64,000 bases of DNA, from positions 18,296 to 82,295 of IMG/VR virus record IMGVR_UViG_3300033144_005375; one strand, written 5' to 3'. Source of the stretch: a virus. This document shows positions 8,760 through 17,479 of this stretch, in pieces. Numbering within the stretch: position 1 is the stretch's first letter; the number at the start of each line of letters is the position of its first letter. The notes below the pieces were generated by a model, which saw only the letters and a list, made by a program, of their open reading frames with translations, was not told the DNA's origin and searched no databases. Made by a program: the position numbers and the translations under genes.

Positions 8760-9119
8760 CTACCGAGCCTTTAGAATGCTAGCCATCAGGTAGCGCGCAG
8801 TGACGCGTGCCACCTTGTTGAGCTCAAGTTCGTCTCCGTCCGTCTTGACCCAGCCTGACTCCTTGAGCGCGTCCACCGCCTGGCGGAAGAACTCGGGGCC
8901 TTCGTTGTGGAAAGGGTAATGGCGGCTGATGTCGCTGCTCATGGTCTCGAGGTTCACCGTGCCTTGGGCAGGGAGATTCTCGAGATACCGTAGAACGATA
9001 CTCTGCGCTTGCTTCATCGAGTCCCCGCCGAAATCGTTGCGGAGATCGGTCCACTCGACGCGACGAGGCTCGAGATCGCCTCTAAGAAATTGCCAGGTTT
9101 GTGGTTCACGAAGTGGCAT
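8760..9119 (-). CDS. Winged-helix-like small protein
   Basis: The ATG at 9119 is preferred because GGAG lies eight bases upstream. The 119-residue product is alpha-helical with a probable winged-helix arrangement in the C-terminal half (FFRQAVDALKESGWVKTDGDELELNK). It ends VARVTARYLMASILKAR, an arginine-rich amphipathic tail resembling the C-termini of the proteins at 27499 and 29284. The function is unknown; regulation or virion targeting are both possible. Confidence 0.55.
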   Translation of the reverse strand: MPLREPQTWQFLRGDLEPRRVEWTDLRNDFGGDSMKQAQSIVLRYLENLPAQGTVNLETMSSDISRHYPFHNEGPEFFRQAVDALKESGWVKTDGDELELNKVARVTARYLMASILKAR

Positions 9120-9193
9120 GGTTGGTCTCCAGTCTGAGGGCCCACTCAAGGGGTTGTGATAGGGGTTTCACCGGCACAGCTCAATACGTGAAA

Positions 9194-9458
9194 TTAGAGG
9201 TTTCCCTCAGCGTGTTTGTAGACGGCATCATGACGTTTGCAGGCCGCATCCAGTTCATCCTTGGCGCCCACATCTGGACCACCATGACCGGGACCGCAAT
9301 GGTTCCCGTACCATTGGAAATCAAATCCTTTGGGGACAGCTTCGGTGTAGTCGCACACAAACACACGGACGCTGAACACCACAGCAACTCCGAACGTGGC
9401 CCAAAAAAGCGTCTTGCGACTCCACACAAGTTTTTCGCTGTTGAAGCCAACTCTTCAT
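9194..9458 (-). CDS. Small membrane-anchored phospholipase A2-like protein
   Basis: The product has one hydrophobic N-terminal segment (FWATFGVAVVFSVRVFVC) and then YGNHCGPGHGG followed by DELDAACKRHDAVY. This matches the phospholipase A2 layout: a YGxxCGxG calcium loop and the DxxCxxHDxxY active-site helix with the His-Asp dyad. PLA2 cleaves the sn-2 acyl chain of phospholipids. The best start is ATG 9458, with GGGAG before it, but it joins the PLA2 frame only if one base of an A5 run (9431-9435) is removed; otherwise a GTG at 9427 gives 77 residues. With about 50 residues after the anchor it is shorter than most secreted PLA2 enzymes. Confidence 0.55.
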
Positions 9459-9500
9459 CTGACTCCCGCCGCTCCTCGGCTCCTTTTTGACTGATTTTAG

Positions 9501-10139
9501 TCATCCTTTTGAAAAAATGCTGAAAGACGCGTAGCGAATCTCGGCAGAGGTTGCGGCGGTAACCATCTCCCCCTCGACAAAATATCGCTGAAGATCGAGG
9601 ACTGGATCGGTGTTTGAAATCATCGTGAACGGCACCCAAACGCCCGCAGTGTCGGGCTGCACGAAGTCTGCCGAAAGCGGCACGGTCGGATTGCCGGGCT
9701 CGTCGTCGCCCATCATAAGGCGCAGATTGCAATCGCCGCCCGCTACCTTGATCTCCCCCGTAACGCTACCCACTGCATCCGCCGGATCGTCGAACCAAGT
9801 CAAAAGTCTACTGCGCAAACCGTCCAGGACGACGGTTGTTGTTGTCGTGAGCGTCGCCTCGGTAACAAAGCGAGAAGCCTGAAAAACGAAGGTCAACGGC
9901 TTATCGACTTCGACGAGAACCGGGTCGGGCACCGCGTCTCGGTCGACGTGCCATTGCTTATGGTTAGCCGCGTCAACGTAAGCGGTCCAGGCCGTATCGA
10001 TCCCAGCGTAGCCCGTCACGGGCACAGCATGCTCGTTCTCAAATTGTGTCACCGCAGTGGCCACGTCTGCGCGCTTTCGAAATTCCTCTACCCGCACGGT
10101 ACCTCCCGCGCCTGCGTCGTTATAGATTGCGACCCACAT
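9501..10139 (-). CDS. Virion appendage protein
   Basis: The 212-residue product starts at ATG 10139, which shares a base with the stop of the upstream gene (TGATG). It is beta-rich, with a threonine-rich patch (ATLTTTTTVVLDG) and no cysteine pairs or membrane segment. It is the last gene of a set of adhesin-like genes running from 19168 to 9501. A tail-fibre tip, receptor-binding or fibre-chaperone role is plausible from the location; no family is recognised. Confidence 0.55.
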   Translation of the reverse strand: MWVAIYNDAGAGGTVRVEEFRKRADVATAVTQFENEHAVPVTGYAGIDTAWTAYVDAANHKQWHVDRDAVPDPVLVEVDKPLTFVFQASRFVTEATLTTTTTVVLDGLRSRLLTWFDDPADAVGSVTGEIKVAGGDCNLRLMMGDDEPGNPTVPLSADFVQPDTAGVWVPFTMISNTDPVLDLQRYFVEGEMVTAATSAEIRYASFSIFSKG

Positions 10140-10804
10140 CACGAAGGCTCCATGATGAAGTACATTGTGCATTCTCCCGGTTTATCATCATCGTCGTATT
10201 CAATTTCCACGTAATCCCCCGCCACCACACTCACACTGATCGTTTCCACGCCGCCAAAGTTTGCGTTGATGTTGGCGAGCACGACGGTCGCTTCCACGGA
10301 CCCGTTGATGTGGACCTTCATTTGGGTCGTACTGGTCGCCTCCTTCGTTTTGTAGACTAACTTAGTCAGCGTCCCGGTGAGCCCGATCGGCTGGCGGGTT
10401 TTCGGCTTTGTGGAATCATCAGCATCGCTTGATTTCCCATTAGCGACTAGAAATTTGGTTGTACTGTCACTTTTGGCTCCAAAGGGACAGCACGCAATGC
10501 GGTCAGTTCCTCCTCCTCCTCCGTTAGCTATCGACGCAGCATCCTCGGGGCTCGGGATGTTTGCAAAAACGTAATCCGTGTCAAACACAAGGATCTCGCC
10601 GGTCTGTGAGCTGGTCAATTCGACGACGACCTCATTGCGCGGGTCACCGATAGATGGCGCGACCGTATTTATGAGGTCGTTCCGCGCGGCGTTTCCAATT
10701 CGCACGATGATCCCGACCTGCATGCGCCCAAGGTTGTGGGTCACCGTGATGCTACTGACCCCAGAAAAGGTCTGCGAAAACAAAGGATAGAACTGGCCTG
10801 CCAT
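10139..10804 (-). CDS. Fibre-type virion protein
   Basis: This 221-residue beta-rich protein begins MAGQFYPLFSQTFSGVSSITVTHNLGR. The N-terminal strand-turn pattern with THNLG resembles domains of phage tail fibre and appendage proteins. A poly-Gly linker (about residue 95) separates it from a C-terminal domain with ATVVLANINANFGG and a run of acidic residues (EYDDDDK) that could bind calcium. The start overlaps the stop of the beta-helix gene by one base gap, so the two are co-translated. The role as a receptor-binding accessory is inferred. Confidence 0.5.
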   Translation of the reverse strand: MAGQFYPLFSQTFSGVSSITVTHNLGRMQVGIIVRIGNAARNDLINTVAPSIGDPRNEVVVELTSSQTGEILVFDTDYVFANIPSPEDAASIANGGGGGTDRIACCPFGAKSDSTTKFLVANGKSSDADDSTKPKTRQPIGLTGTLTKLVYKTKEATSTTQMKVHINGSVEATVVLANINANFGGVETISVSVVAGDYVEIEYDDDDKPGECTMYFIMEPS

Positions 10805-13360
10805 TTATAGAGTCCCTCCGTCGCTGAAGGCGACGCCTTCAAGGATCATCGTCCACATCGTTAGATCCTGATTCGGCGTTCCGTCCGAATCTAGCTCGAA
10901 CCGAATCATCACCAGATCGCCGCCGTAATATCCATTAATGTCAAAAGAGCCAAAAACCATTGAAAGAGCAAAATTGCTGGTCGTGGTCGTTCCCGTTAGC
11001 GCTGTCGGGCCAATGGCCTGACCCGCATTTGCGGTCAGCGTGTCGGTGTTGGCGAGCACCCGAGGAATGGGCACGAGTCCGCCTGACGGGTCGGCAACAC
11101 CTACCCCTTGCACTTCCACCGGGAGCACAGAAACAGTCCCGGTTGGCGCGGTGGTCACGGGCTGCGAACCCGTAACCGAATACACCGGGGTTATTTTCAA
11201 AGGGAACGCGGTGCAGAGACCCTCGGGGAGAACCAACTGAGTATATATGGCGTCCCCTGAGCTGTTCATCCGGCTGTTTGGCGCATTCTGCGTCCACCCT
11301 GTCGGCAACCCTCCGCTGCCAACAATGATGTTTCCTGATTGGACGCCGCCGCTCTCACCGAAGACGTTTCCTCCGATGATCAGCGTTTTTCGCCAAAGGG
11401 CCAAACCTAACGCACGACGACGACCCAATTTGTTGAGTTGGACGTGGCTCGGAGAAAGCCAAACCGTCTCGAAAGTCGGAAGCGTGGTGACCGTGCCGGT
11501 GATCCTCCACCGGACCCAATAGGACGGGCCGATCACAGTGCCAGCCCCGTCCACCGTGGCGAGCCCCCACGTCGTCTCCGTGTCTATTCCGTACTGGAGA
11601 AACTCGCTAGACGCTGCGCGCAGGAATACGTCGCTCGAATAGCGGTAGGTCTCGACCTCTGACGATGCCTGTACACCCACGCCTACCCACGCCGCGCCGT
11701 CCCATATCTCGATGGCGTATGTGCCATCGACGCCTGCCGCCACTTGAGCGACCTTGGCGCCCCAGTGTTTCAAGGCTGCGCCGGCCGTTGTCTCGCGCGA
11801 CGAAGCGAAGTAGATCGCGTTACCAACTCCGACCCCTTGGAATGTCAGCGTCGAACCCGATCGGCTCTGCGCCGCTGCCGTCTCGTCGGTCTGCGATCCG
11901 CCGGTCACAACTGACCCGACCATCGTCTCGCTGCCGTCCGTCGATATGACTTTTATCCCGTCAGAATAGGACGATCCTTCTCCGACCAGCAGGGCCGACC
12001 CGAGTTCGGGGAATCCCGTCACTAGGTCCGCACCGACAACGCGAGACTCAGCGTCCCGCGTGGACGTGAGCGTCTGGTGGAAAGTGGCGTTTAGCTGCAT
12101 TGTCCCGATGGCGGCGGACGGAAAACTAAACAGCGGCTGCACCGTCGTGCCGCTCACCGTAATCGACGTACCTACCCCGGTGAGCGCGGGGTCGACCAGC
12201 AGACTTACGACCGTCGGGTCGATTTTTCCGCCGATCACCGTGACGGCTACGCCGTCCGAGGCAATATGGGCTCCTACGGGAATCCCGAACCAGTTCGGGC
12301 TGTAGATGATGCAGGTCGATGTTCCTGCTACGTGGATGCAATCACCCACGTTGGAGTTGCCGACGTTATGCGCCTGGCCTTGAAATCGTCCAGTGCCCTC
12401 CGTCAACGTGACGTTAGCGATCGTGCCCGCCGACTGTGGAACGTGGACATCATCAAGGGCAAGCACTGCCGCGCTCACGCGTAACAGATTCGTCATGCCT
12501 CCAAGCGAGCACCTTATGTTTCCACCTACGACCTTGCCCGTCCCCGTCTTGACGAGGCCATCGCCTGAGCCCGTCGCCCCGTCGCCTCGAAAATCTAGGT
12601 TATACACAGTGCCGGTGCCGGCGCTGTGGGCAACGCCTGCCACTGATGCCGTGGTCGGCACCGTGACGGCGAATCCTTGCATGTAGCTGCCATCCAATAG
12701 CGTGATCACGTGCGAGACCGCAGCGGCATCGCCTAGGGTGGTGACGAGGAAACTACCCTCGCCGATTAGTGACACCCCCACGGGTACTGTGAGGCCGGAT
12801 TCGGCATAGGTCCCAGGCCGCACCATCACCACGTCCCCGGATGTGGATGCCGTGAGAGCTGCGCCGATCGTCAGCCACGGCAGATCGAATCGATCTGATG
12901 TGGCCGTGCCATCGTTGCCAGCCTTGTCGACCCAATTGATCGACGTGGTAGTGATTGCAGGCGGTGGGCCTGCGGGCACCCAAACGGCTGCGCCATTGGT
13001 CGCATCCACACAGATGTAGGCCGAATCGTTTGTGGTGTCGATCCACATCGACTTTACGCGGTAGCCGGCGTCCGCATCGTCATTGACGGTAGGGGCTGCC
13101 GCCGCCGAATCATTGTCGAGCACGCGGTCATACCCGATGTAAGCCTTGGACTGCTCCTCCGTAAGCACTACGGCGTCCACGGTGAGGGTGATGTCTCCCG
13201 CGTCGATAAAAGCGTTGAGTTCGGGGTCGTTCACCACGTCATCAACAAGCACGCTGTCCGTTGCCAGAATGCTGCCGCTGGCGGGCACGTCGATCCCAAG
13301 CTGTACGAGTGGGATGAGCGACGCCGTGGCGTTATCTAGTTGAATAGCTGGGTTCGACAT
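10805..13360 (-). CDS. Tailspike or tail fibre with right-handed beta-helix
   Basis: The 851-residue protein carries, at about residues 140-210, WVDKAGNDGTATS, then PWLTIGAALTA, then VRPGTYAESGLTVPVGVSLIGEG. This is the start signature of pectin-lyase-like right-handed beta-helices as found in tailspikes that bind or cut surface polysaccharides. Repeating short strands rich in Gly, Thr and Val follow for several hundred residues. The C-terminal 250 residues look like a separate beta domain. It probably forms a trimer on the virion. Catalytic residues of a lyase or hydrolase cannot be assigned by eye, so enzymatic activity is open. Confidence 0.65.
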   Translation of the reverse strand: MSNPAIQLDNATASLIPLVQLGIDVPASGSILATDSVLVDDVVNDPELNAFIDAGDITLTVDAVVLTEEQSKAYIGYDRVLDNDSAAAAPTVNDDADAGYRVKSMWIDTTNDSAYICVDATNGAAVWVPAGPPPAITTTSINWVDKAGNDGTATSDRFDLPWLTIGAALTASTSGDVVMVRPGTYAESGLTVPVGVSLIGEGSFLVTTLGDAAAVSHVITLLDGSYMQGFAVTVPTTASVAGVAHSAGTGTVYNLDFRGDGATGSGDGLVKTGTGKVVGGNIRCSLGGMTNLLRVSAAVLALDDVHVPQSAGTIANVTLTEGTGRFQGQAHNVGNSNVGDCIHVAGTSTCIIYSPNWFGIPVGAHIASDGVAVTVIGGKIDPTVVSLLVDPALTGVGTSITVSGTTVQPLFSFPSAAIGTMQLNATFHQTLTSTRDAESRVVGADLVTGFPELGSALLVGEGSSYSDGIKVISTDGSETMVGSVVTGGSQTDETAAAQSRSGSTLTFQGVGVGNAIYFASSRETTAGAALKHWGAKVAQVAAGVDGTYAIEIWDGAAWVGVGVQASSEVETYRYSSDVFLRAASSEFLQYGIDTETTWGLATVDGAGTVIGPSYWVRWRITGTVTTLPTFETVWLSPSHVQLNKLGRRRALGLALWRKTLIIGGNVFGESGGVQSGNIIVGSGGLPTGWTQNAPNSRMNSSGDAIYTQLVLPEGLCTAFPLKITPVYSVTGSQPVTTAPTGTVSVLPVEVQGVGVADPSGGLVPIPRVLANTDTLTANAGQAIGPTALTGTTTTSNFALSMVFGSFDINGYYGGDLVMIRFELDSDGTPNQDLTMWTMILEGVAFSDGGTL

Positions 13361-13361
13361 A

Positions 13362-14351
13362 TCACGCCCTCCATTTCACACGGGTCCAGACAATCCCGTT
13401 GCTCAATTGGTTTACTCCGTCATTACGCATCCCCAAAACACCACCCTGACTGAAATCGTCGTTGAGCGTCGTGTCCTGACCAGAGACGGCGGTTGAGGCC
13501 ACCGATGAAATCGTGATGCCGTCTTCAGTTACAGCAAAACTGGCGGCATCCGTGTCCGAACGCGTGTACGCAAGGCTCACCACCGTCCCGTCAAACATAG
13601 CCGTGTATCCACGCGTAGAAGACATACGGAGAGTCCCGACCTGAAAGTAAGACCCGCTGTTGAGACCCCCTTGATCAGAAGCATTGAGAATGCAGGTTTC
13701 GACGCTCAACCATTTTGAGCGGCTGCCGTCGTAACGCATTTCCATTTCAAGGACCGTATTGTAGTAACGGTCTCCTTCCGCCGGGGCTGGAGCTGTTGGA
13801 TCAGTTGCAGAATCCGCGTAATGCTTGGGACCGTTGACTTGAACAATGCCGCTGTCCCCTGTCCCGAAACCCGAACCAGGATTGATGACAACATCCCCAC
13901 CATCGTTGTTACCGGCAGTGGCATTACCAGCCGTAATGGGGAGGTCACCCCCAGCTCCGGCTCCGTTATCTTCCCCAACGATGGAATCTCCACTGGAAAT
14001 CTCCGCGTCCGTCCCCCCAGTTGAATTTCCAATGGCGAGAACAGCGGACCAAGCAGGCGTGGTGCCAGAACTGGTGAGCAACTGGGACCACCCAGTGGTC
14101 GTCCCATCCGTATTGACCCACGTTTGACCTGTAGACGCCAACGTCCGTTGGTAGATGTCTCCTTCGTTGCCAGCCAGGAGAGCGACGTTAGGATCTGCGG
14201 TCCCCCTCTTGATATTGTCCGCTGTGAGAACACCGCCGGACTGAAGGGTGAGATCGACCGAAATGAACAAGTCATCGGACGACACGTCGATGGTGCGGTT
14301 AAGCCCCAACGTGTCGTCATTGATGACGAGGTTATCGATCTGGTTCGCCAT
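13362..14351 (-). CDS. Modular fibre protein sharing cassettes with neighbours
   Basis: The 329-residue protein starts MANQIDNLVINDDTLGLNRT, like the start of the 960-residue neighbour (TDNLLLLDLTTGLSRT). It contains LAIGNSTGGTDAEISSGDSIVG, matching LILGNVTGGTNISVSTGDSIIG in the gene at 17480, and an AGNATAGNNDGG plus PGSGFGTG stretch matching the gene at 14585. It is rich in Gly, Thr, Ser and Asp and lacks a membrane segment. It is probably a structural adhesin or fibre assembled from shared modules. It lies one base from the beta-helix gene. Confidence 0.55.
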   Translation of the reverse strand: MANQIDNLVINDDTLGLNRTIDVSSDDLFISVDLTLQSGGVLTADNIKRGTADPNVALLAGNEGDIYQRTLASTGQTWVNTDGTTTGWSQLLTSSGTTPAWSAVLAIGNSTGGTDAEISSGDSIVGEDNGAGAGGDLPITAGNATAGNNDGGDVVINPGSGFGTGDSGIVQVNGPKHYADSATDPTAPAPAEGDRYYNTVLEMEMRYDGSRSKWLSVETCILNASDQGGLNSGSYFQVGTLRMSSTRGYTAMFDGTVVSLAYTRSDTDAASFAVTEDGITISSVASTAVSGQDTTLNDDFSQGGVLGMRNDGVNQLSNGIVWTRVKWRA

Positions 14352-14357
14352 TCAGAC

Positions 14358-14573
14358 TCACTTCACCTTGCTTGTTCCTGCAACTTCGACAGCTTTAACT
14401 GTCACTCCCCAACCCACATCCTTCTGATCCCCACCAAGGTGTTGACCCACCAACGCCCCCAGCCGACGCCGCGAGTAGCGGGCCAACATCCCTGTGATGT
14501 TGGCCTTCTCTTTGGCGGTGAGTTCCGCCTTATCCGGCTCGACTTCAAACTCGACTGTGAGTGTTACTTTCAT
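14358..14573 (-). CDS. Small hypothetical protein between fibre genes
   Basis: The 71-residue protein starts MKVTLTVEFEVEPDKAELTAKEKANI and is predicted to be a strand followed by a basic helix and a final strand. It lies 11 bases after the 960-residue fibre gene and six before the 329-residue one. A role in fibre assembly is possible from position only. Confidence 0.5.
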   Translation of the reverse strand: MKVTLTVEFEVEPDKAELTAKEKANITGMLARYSRRRLGALVGQHLGGDQKDVGWGVTVKAVEVAGTSKVK

Positions 14574-14584
14574 GGTTCAAACTC

Positions 14585-17467
14585 CTATGGGCGGACAGCA
14601 ATGAACTGTGGCTGGAACAGGACCAGCGGAGAGGTGTCAGCCCCGTCCGCACCCTGGAGGATGCCCAGGAGGTAGATGACGTTGCCGGACCCCGTGGGGG
14701 CCGTCAGCGTGGCTTCTCCGGCCGTAGCGCTGACGAAGACAGGACTTCCATTGCTGGCAGCAGCCGGTGCCGCGGCGAAAGACATCGCCACCAGAGAGCC
14801 TGCTACGGTGAAGACTTTGACCGGAGTGGTGTCGGCGGCTGTGAAAGCAACGATGCCGACAGCCAGGCCATCCAGGGTCGTACCCGTATTAGAATCCGCC
14901 AAAATGGCATCACCTGTGGTGGCTTCGATGGTCACAATGTCTCCCACCGTAAGGGCCTCACCTGCGGTAAGGGTGAGTCCGGCACCACTTGCCACGATGT
15001 CAACGAACTGACCCATATCAACGGACGGAGAGGCCGCCGTTGAGTCAAACGTCATGTACGTGTTCGCACCATCGTCGATCACCATTGCCGTTGAGTTGGC
15101 AGCTTCAAATGTGACCGTGATGTCGTCAGCCGAATTGATGTCAATCGTGCCCGACGTGGTGGTTTCCAGGGTCAGGCTGGCAGCAGCAACCGAGAAGTTC
15201 GATGCGGCACCAGCGTCGAGAGAGATGGCCTCCGTGCCAGATACATCGAAATCACCTTCAGCAGCCGAAGTGGTGATCGTGTTTCCAGCCACATACGCCT
15301 CTTGCAAGGTCTCAGTCGTATCCCCTGTTGCAATCTGCTCCCAAGTTGAGCCGTCATCTCCCGCACCGTTGGCATCCACCTGAATGTACGCACGACCACC
15401 AGTTGCAGCAGTCGTTCCGTCGTTGAAGAAGAACACCGAACCAGCAGTTGCTGTGTGACTCGGCACCGTAGACCCGGCATAGAGGTCAGAGTTACCTCCA
15501 CCCCCACTGCCCGTCAGGCCCAGCATGATCTCATCGGCATCGAATGCCCCGGTGATGTCCACGCTTCCGTGAACACCGGTCGTGAAACCATCGCCGGGCG
15601 CCAGGGTGATGCTCGCACCATCCGCAGTGCCAGCCGTCGAGCTACCTGCGGTAATGGTGATGTCGTTACCCGAGGCATCAGCCAGGTCAGCGGTATCCAC
15701 CGTGACGGTCGTGCCGGCGTTGATGTCTACGGTCGTGGCCGCTGTGACATCTACCTCGGCTGCCGAAGACAGAAGCAAATCACCACTTGTTGCGGTGGAG
15801 ACCGTCAGGTTGCCGCTTGTGGCTGTGACATTGGATACCCCAGTACCGTCAATGCTGAAAGCGCCCGTCGACAACATGTCGAACGTGCCCGTCACGTCGA
15901 TGTCCATACCCGCACCAGCGTTCATGTCCACCAGAGCGACACCATCAAGGAGAAGCGTTCCACTGGTTGTGGTGCTCAGGGTCAGGGAAGCCGCATCAAC
16001 CGTGAAATTGGAGGCGCTAGAAGCATCAAGGCTGATTGCCTCAGTACCAGAAACATCCAGAGAACCATTTACAGCATCCGTGACGATGGTATTGCCCGCC
16101 ACGTAGGAGAGCTGAAGCGAATTGCCAGCACCCGTGCCTACAACGGTCCAAGCCGTCGCAGCGGCACCGGTCTTGATGTACATTTCACCGGAAGTGCCGG
16201 CGTTTGCAACATCGCGGTGATAGATCGATCCGACAACGGCTGCGACGCCTGCGGCGGCCGTTGGGTCAACCCCACCAACGAAAACGCTGTAACTGTCTCC
16301 GCCCGTGCCGGAGTTCGTGTAAGTAGCAAACGCCGTCACCTGATCCACGGTGGAGTCAAACGTGAAAGCGCCTGTGCCCGCATCGAAGTTCACCGAAGTA
16401 GCGCCTGTGACGTTACCCATCGTGATGGTTCGTGCTGCGGCCCCAGTGCCGATGTCGATAGCAAAAGCGTCAGCATCGTTTCCGATGCTCAAAGCTCCAG
16501 CCGAAGAGTTGATCTCAACTCCGTCGATGCCATCAATCAGGGCGCTGCCTGATGTGGTCGTCGAAAGCGTTAAATCCCCGGCGTCTACGGTGACGTTTGA
16601 TGCTGCCGTACCGTCGATGGAGAACCCATTGGTCCCCGTCATCTGAACATCAAAAATCGTGCTATCGAAATCGAACGGGGAATCGAGATCGATCCCACCC
16701 GAAGTCGTGATGACGAAAGTTTCGGTGCCGGCAAAAGTGACGTTGCCTTCACCCGCCGAGGTGGTGATGGTGTTGCCTTGGATATAGGCTTCCTGAAGGT
16801 CCACCACCCCCTGCATCGTGATGGTCGTGTACGTGAGGCCCGTGGTCGTGGCCCCTGTGTACGACTCCCAATCTCCACTGGAGTTGCCACGCAAGACGTT
16901 GACGTTGACGAGTGTGATCCCGCCCGCGACCGTCGTGTCCGTCACAAAATCGTTCGTGAACCAATCCTGTGTATTGGCGAAAGTTCCCAGACCGCGAATC
17001 GTGAGGACATTGGCGGCATGGCTCTCGACCTCAAAAAGACCATCGTTGGAGGGGTTATCCGCCCCATCCACCTGGATGATGTCACCCGCCGAGAAAGTCG
17101 CACCACCCGTCGTACTCACCGTTGCATTCGCAGCGCCCGCACGCGCAACGAAACCAGTAGCCGCCACCGTGTCGGTCGTCGCGGTCGGCAGCACGTTGAC
17201 GACAAAACCGCCAGTTTGCGCCACAGCAACGGTGTAGTCCGCATTCAGGTACAGATGGTTGTCTCTGATGTTGACTGCTTCGGAGTGGACCGTGAAAGTC
17301 GTACCGTTGACGGTCAAATTCCCGGCGATGACCACACTCGCCCCGGACACCCACGCCCAGTCATTGCTGGTTTCGATGATGTCAGGTGTTCCTCCCGTCT
17401 CAGGAGTCCGAGACAGACCTGTCGTAAGATCTAAAAGGAGAAGGTTATCGGTTTGTGTGCCAGCCAT
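14585..17467 (-). CDS. Long repetitive fibre protein
   Basis: This 960-residue protein is built from repeated beta segments. A unit beginning LQEAYIQGNTITTSAGEG recurs as LQLSYVAGNTIVTDAVNG and LQEAYVAGNTITTSAAEG, and units such as SNVTVDAGDLTLSTTTSG recur about five times with spacing of 70-90 residues. Such repeats are typical of long thin phage fibres forming extended beta structure. The last 130 residues (TAGEALTVGDIV ... GILQGADGAD ... QFIAVRP) are clearly homologous to the C-terminus of the gene at 17480, so this end is probably a common attachment or folding domain. It lacks Cys pairs and membrane segments. Confidence 0.6.
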   Translation of the reverse strand: MAGTQTDNLLLLDLTTGLSRTPETGGTPDIIETSNDWAWVSGASVVIAGNLTVNGTTFTVHSEAVNIRDNHLYLNADYTVAVAQTGGFVVNVLPTATTDTVAATGFVARAGAANATVSTTGGATFSAGDIIQVDGADNPSNDGLFEVESHAANVLTIRGLGTFANTQDWFTNDFVTDTTVAGGITLVNVNVLRGNSSGDWESYTGATTTGLTYTTITMQGVVDLQEAYIQGNTITTSAGEGNVTFAGTETFVITTSGGIDLDSPFDFDSTIFDVQMTGTNGFSIDGTAASNVTVDAGDLTLSTTTSGSALIDGIDGVEINSSAGALSIGNDADAFAIDIGTGAAARTITMGNVTGATSVNFDAGTGAFTFDSTVDQVTAFATYTNSGTGGDSYSVFVGGVDPTAAAGVAAVVGSIYHRDVANAGTSGEMYIKTGAAATAWTVVGTGAGNSLQLSYVAGNTIVTDAVNGSLDVSGTEAISLDASSASNFTVDAASLTLSTTTSGTLLLDGVALVDMNAGAGMDIDVTGTFDMLSTGAFSIDGTGVSNVTATSGNLTVSTATSGDLLLSSAAEVDVTAATTVDINAGTTVTVDTADLADASGNDITITAGSSTAGTADGASITLAPGDGFTTGVHGSVDITGAFDADEIMLGLTGSGGGGNSDLYAGSTVPSHTATAGSVFFFNDGTTAATGGRAYIQVDANGAGDDGSTWEQIATGDTTETLQEAYVAGNTITTSAAEGDFDVSGTEAISLDAGAASNFSVAAASLTLETTTSGTIDINSADDITVTFEAANSTAMVIDDGANTYMTFDSTAASPSVDMGQFVDIVASGAGLTLTAGEALTVGDIVTIEATTGDAILADSNTGTTLDGLAVGIVAFTAADTTPVKVFTVAGSLVAMSFAAAPAAASNGSPVFVSATAGEATLTAPTGSGNVIYLLGILQGADGADTSPLVLFQPQFIAVRP

Positions 17468-17479
17468 GGTCTTGTTCCT

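Noticed and set aside
15455-16552. Long plus-strand frames across the fibre genes
   Set aside because: They are antisense shadows of GC-rich minus-strand genes, with unrealistic composition (high Arg, Ser, Cys) and no motifs.
14585-17467. CRISPR-like or satellite repeats in the fibre gene
   Set aside because: Repeats are protein-level and imperfect, lie in one continuous reading frame and have no spacers of constant length.
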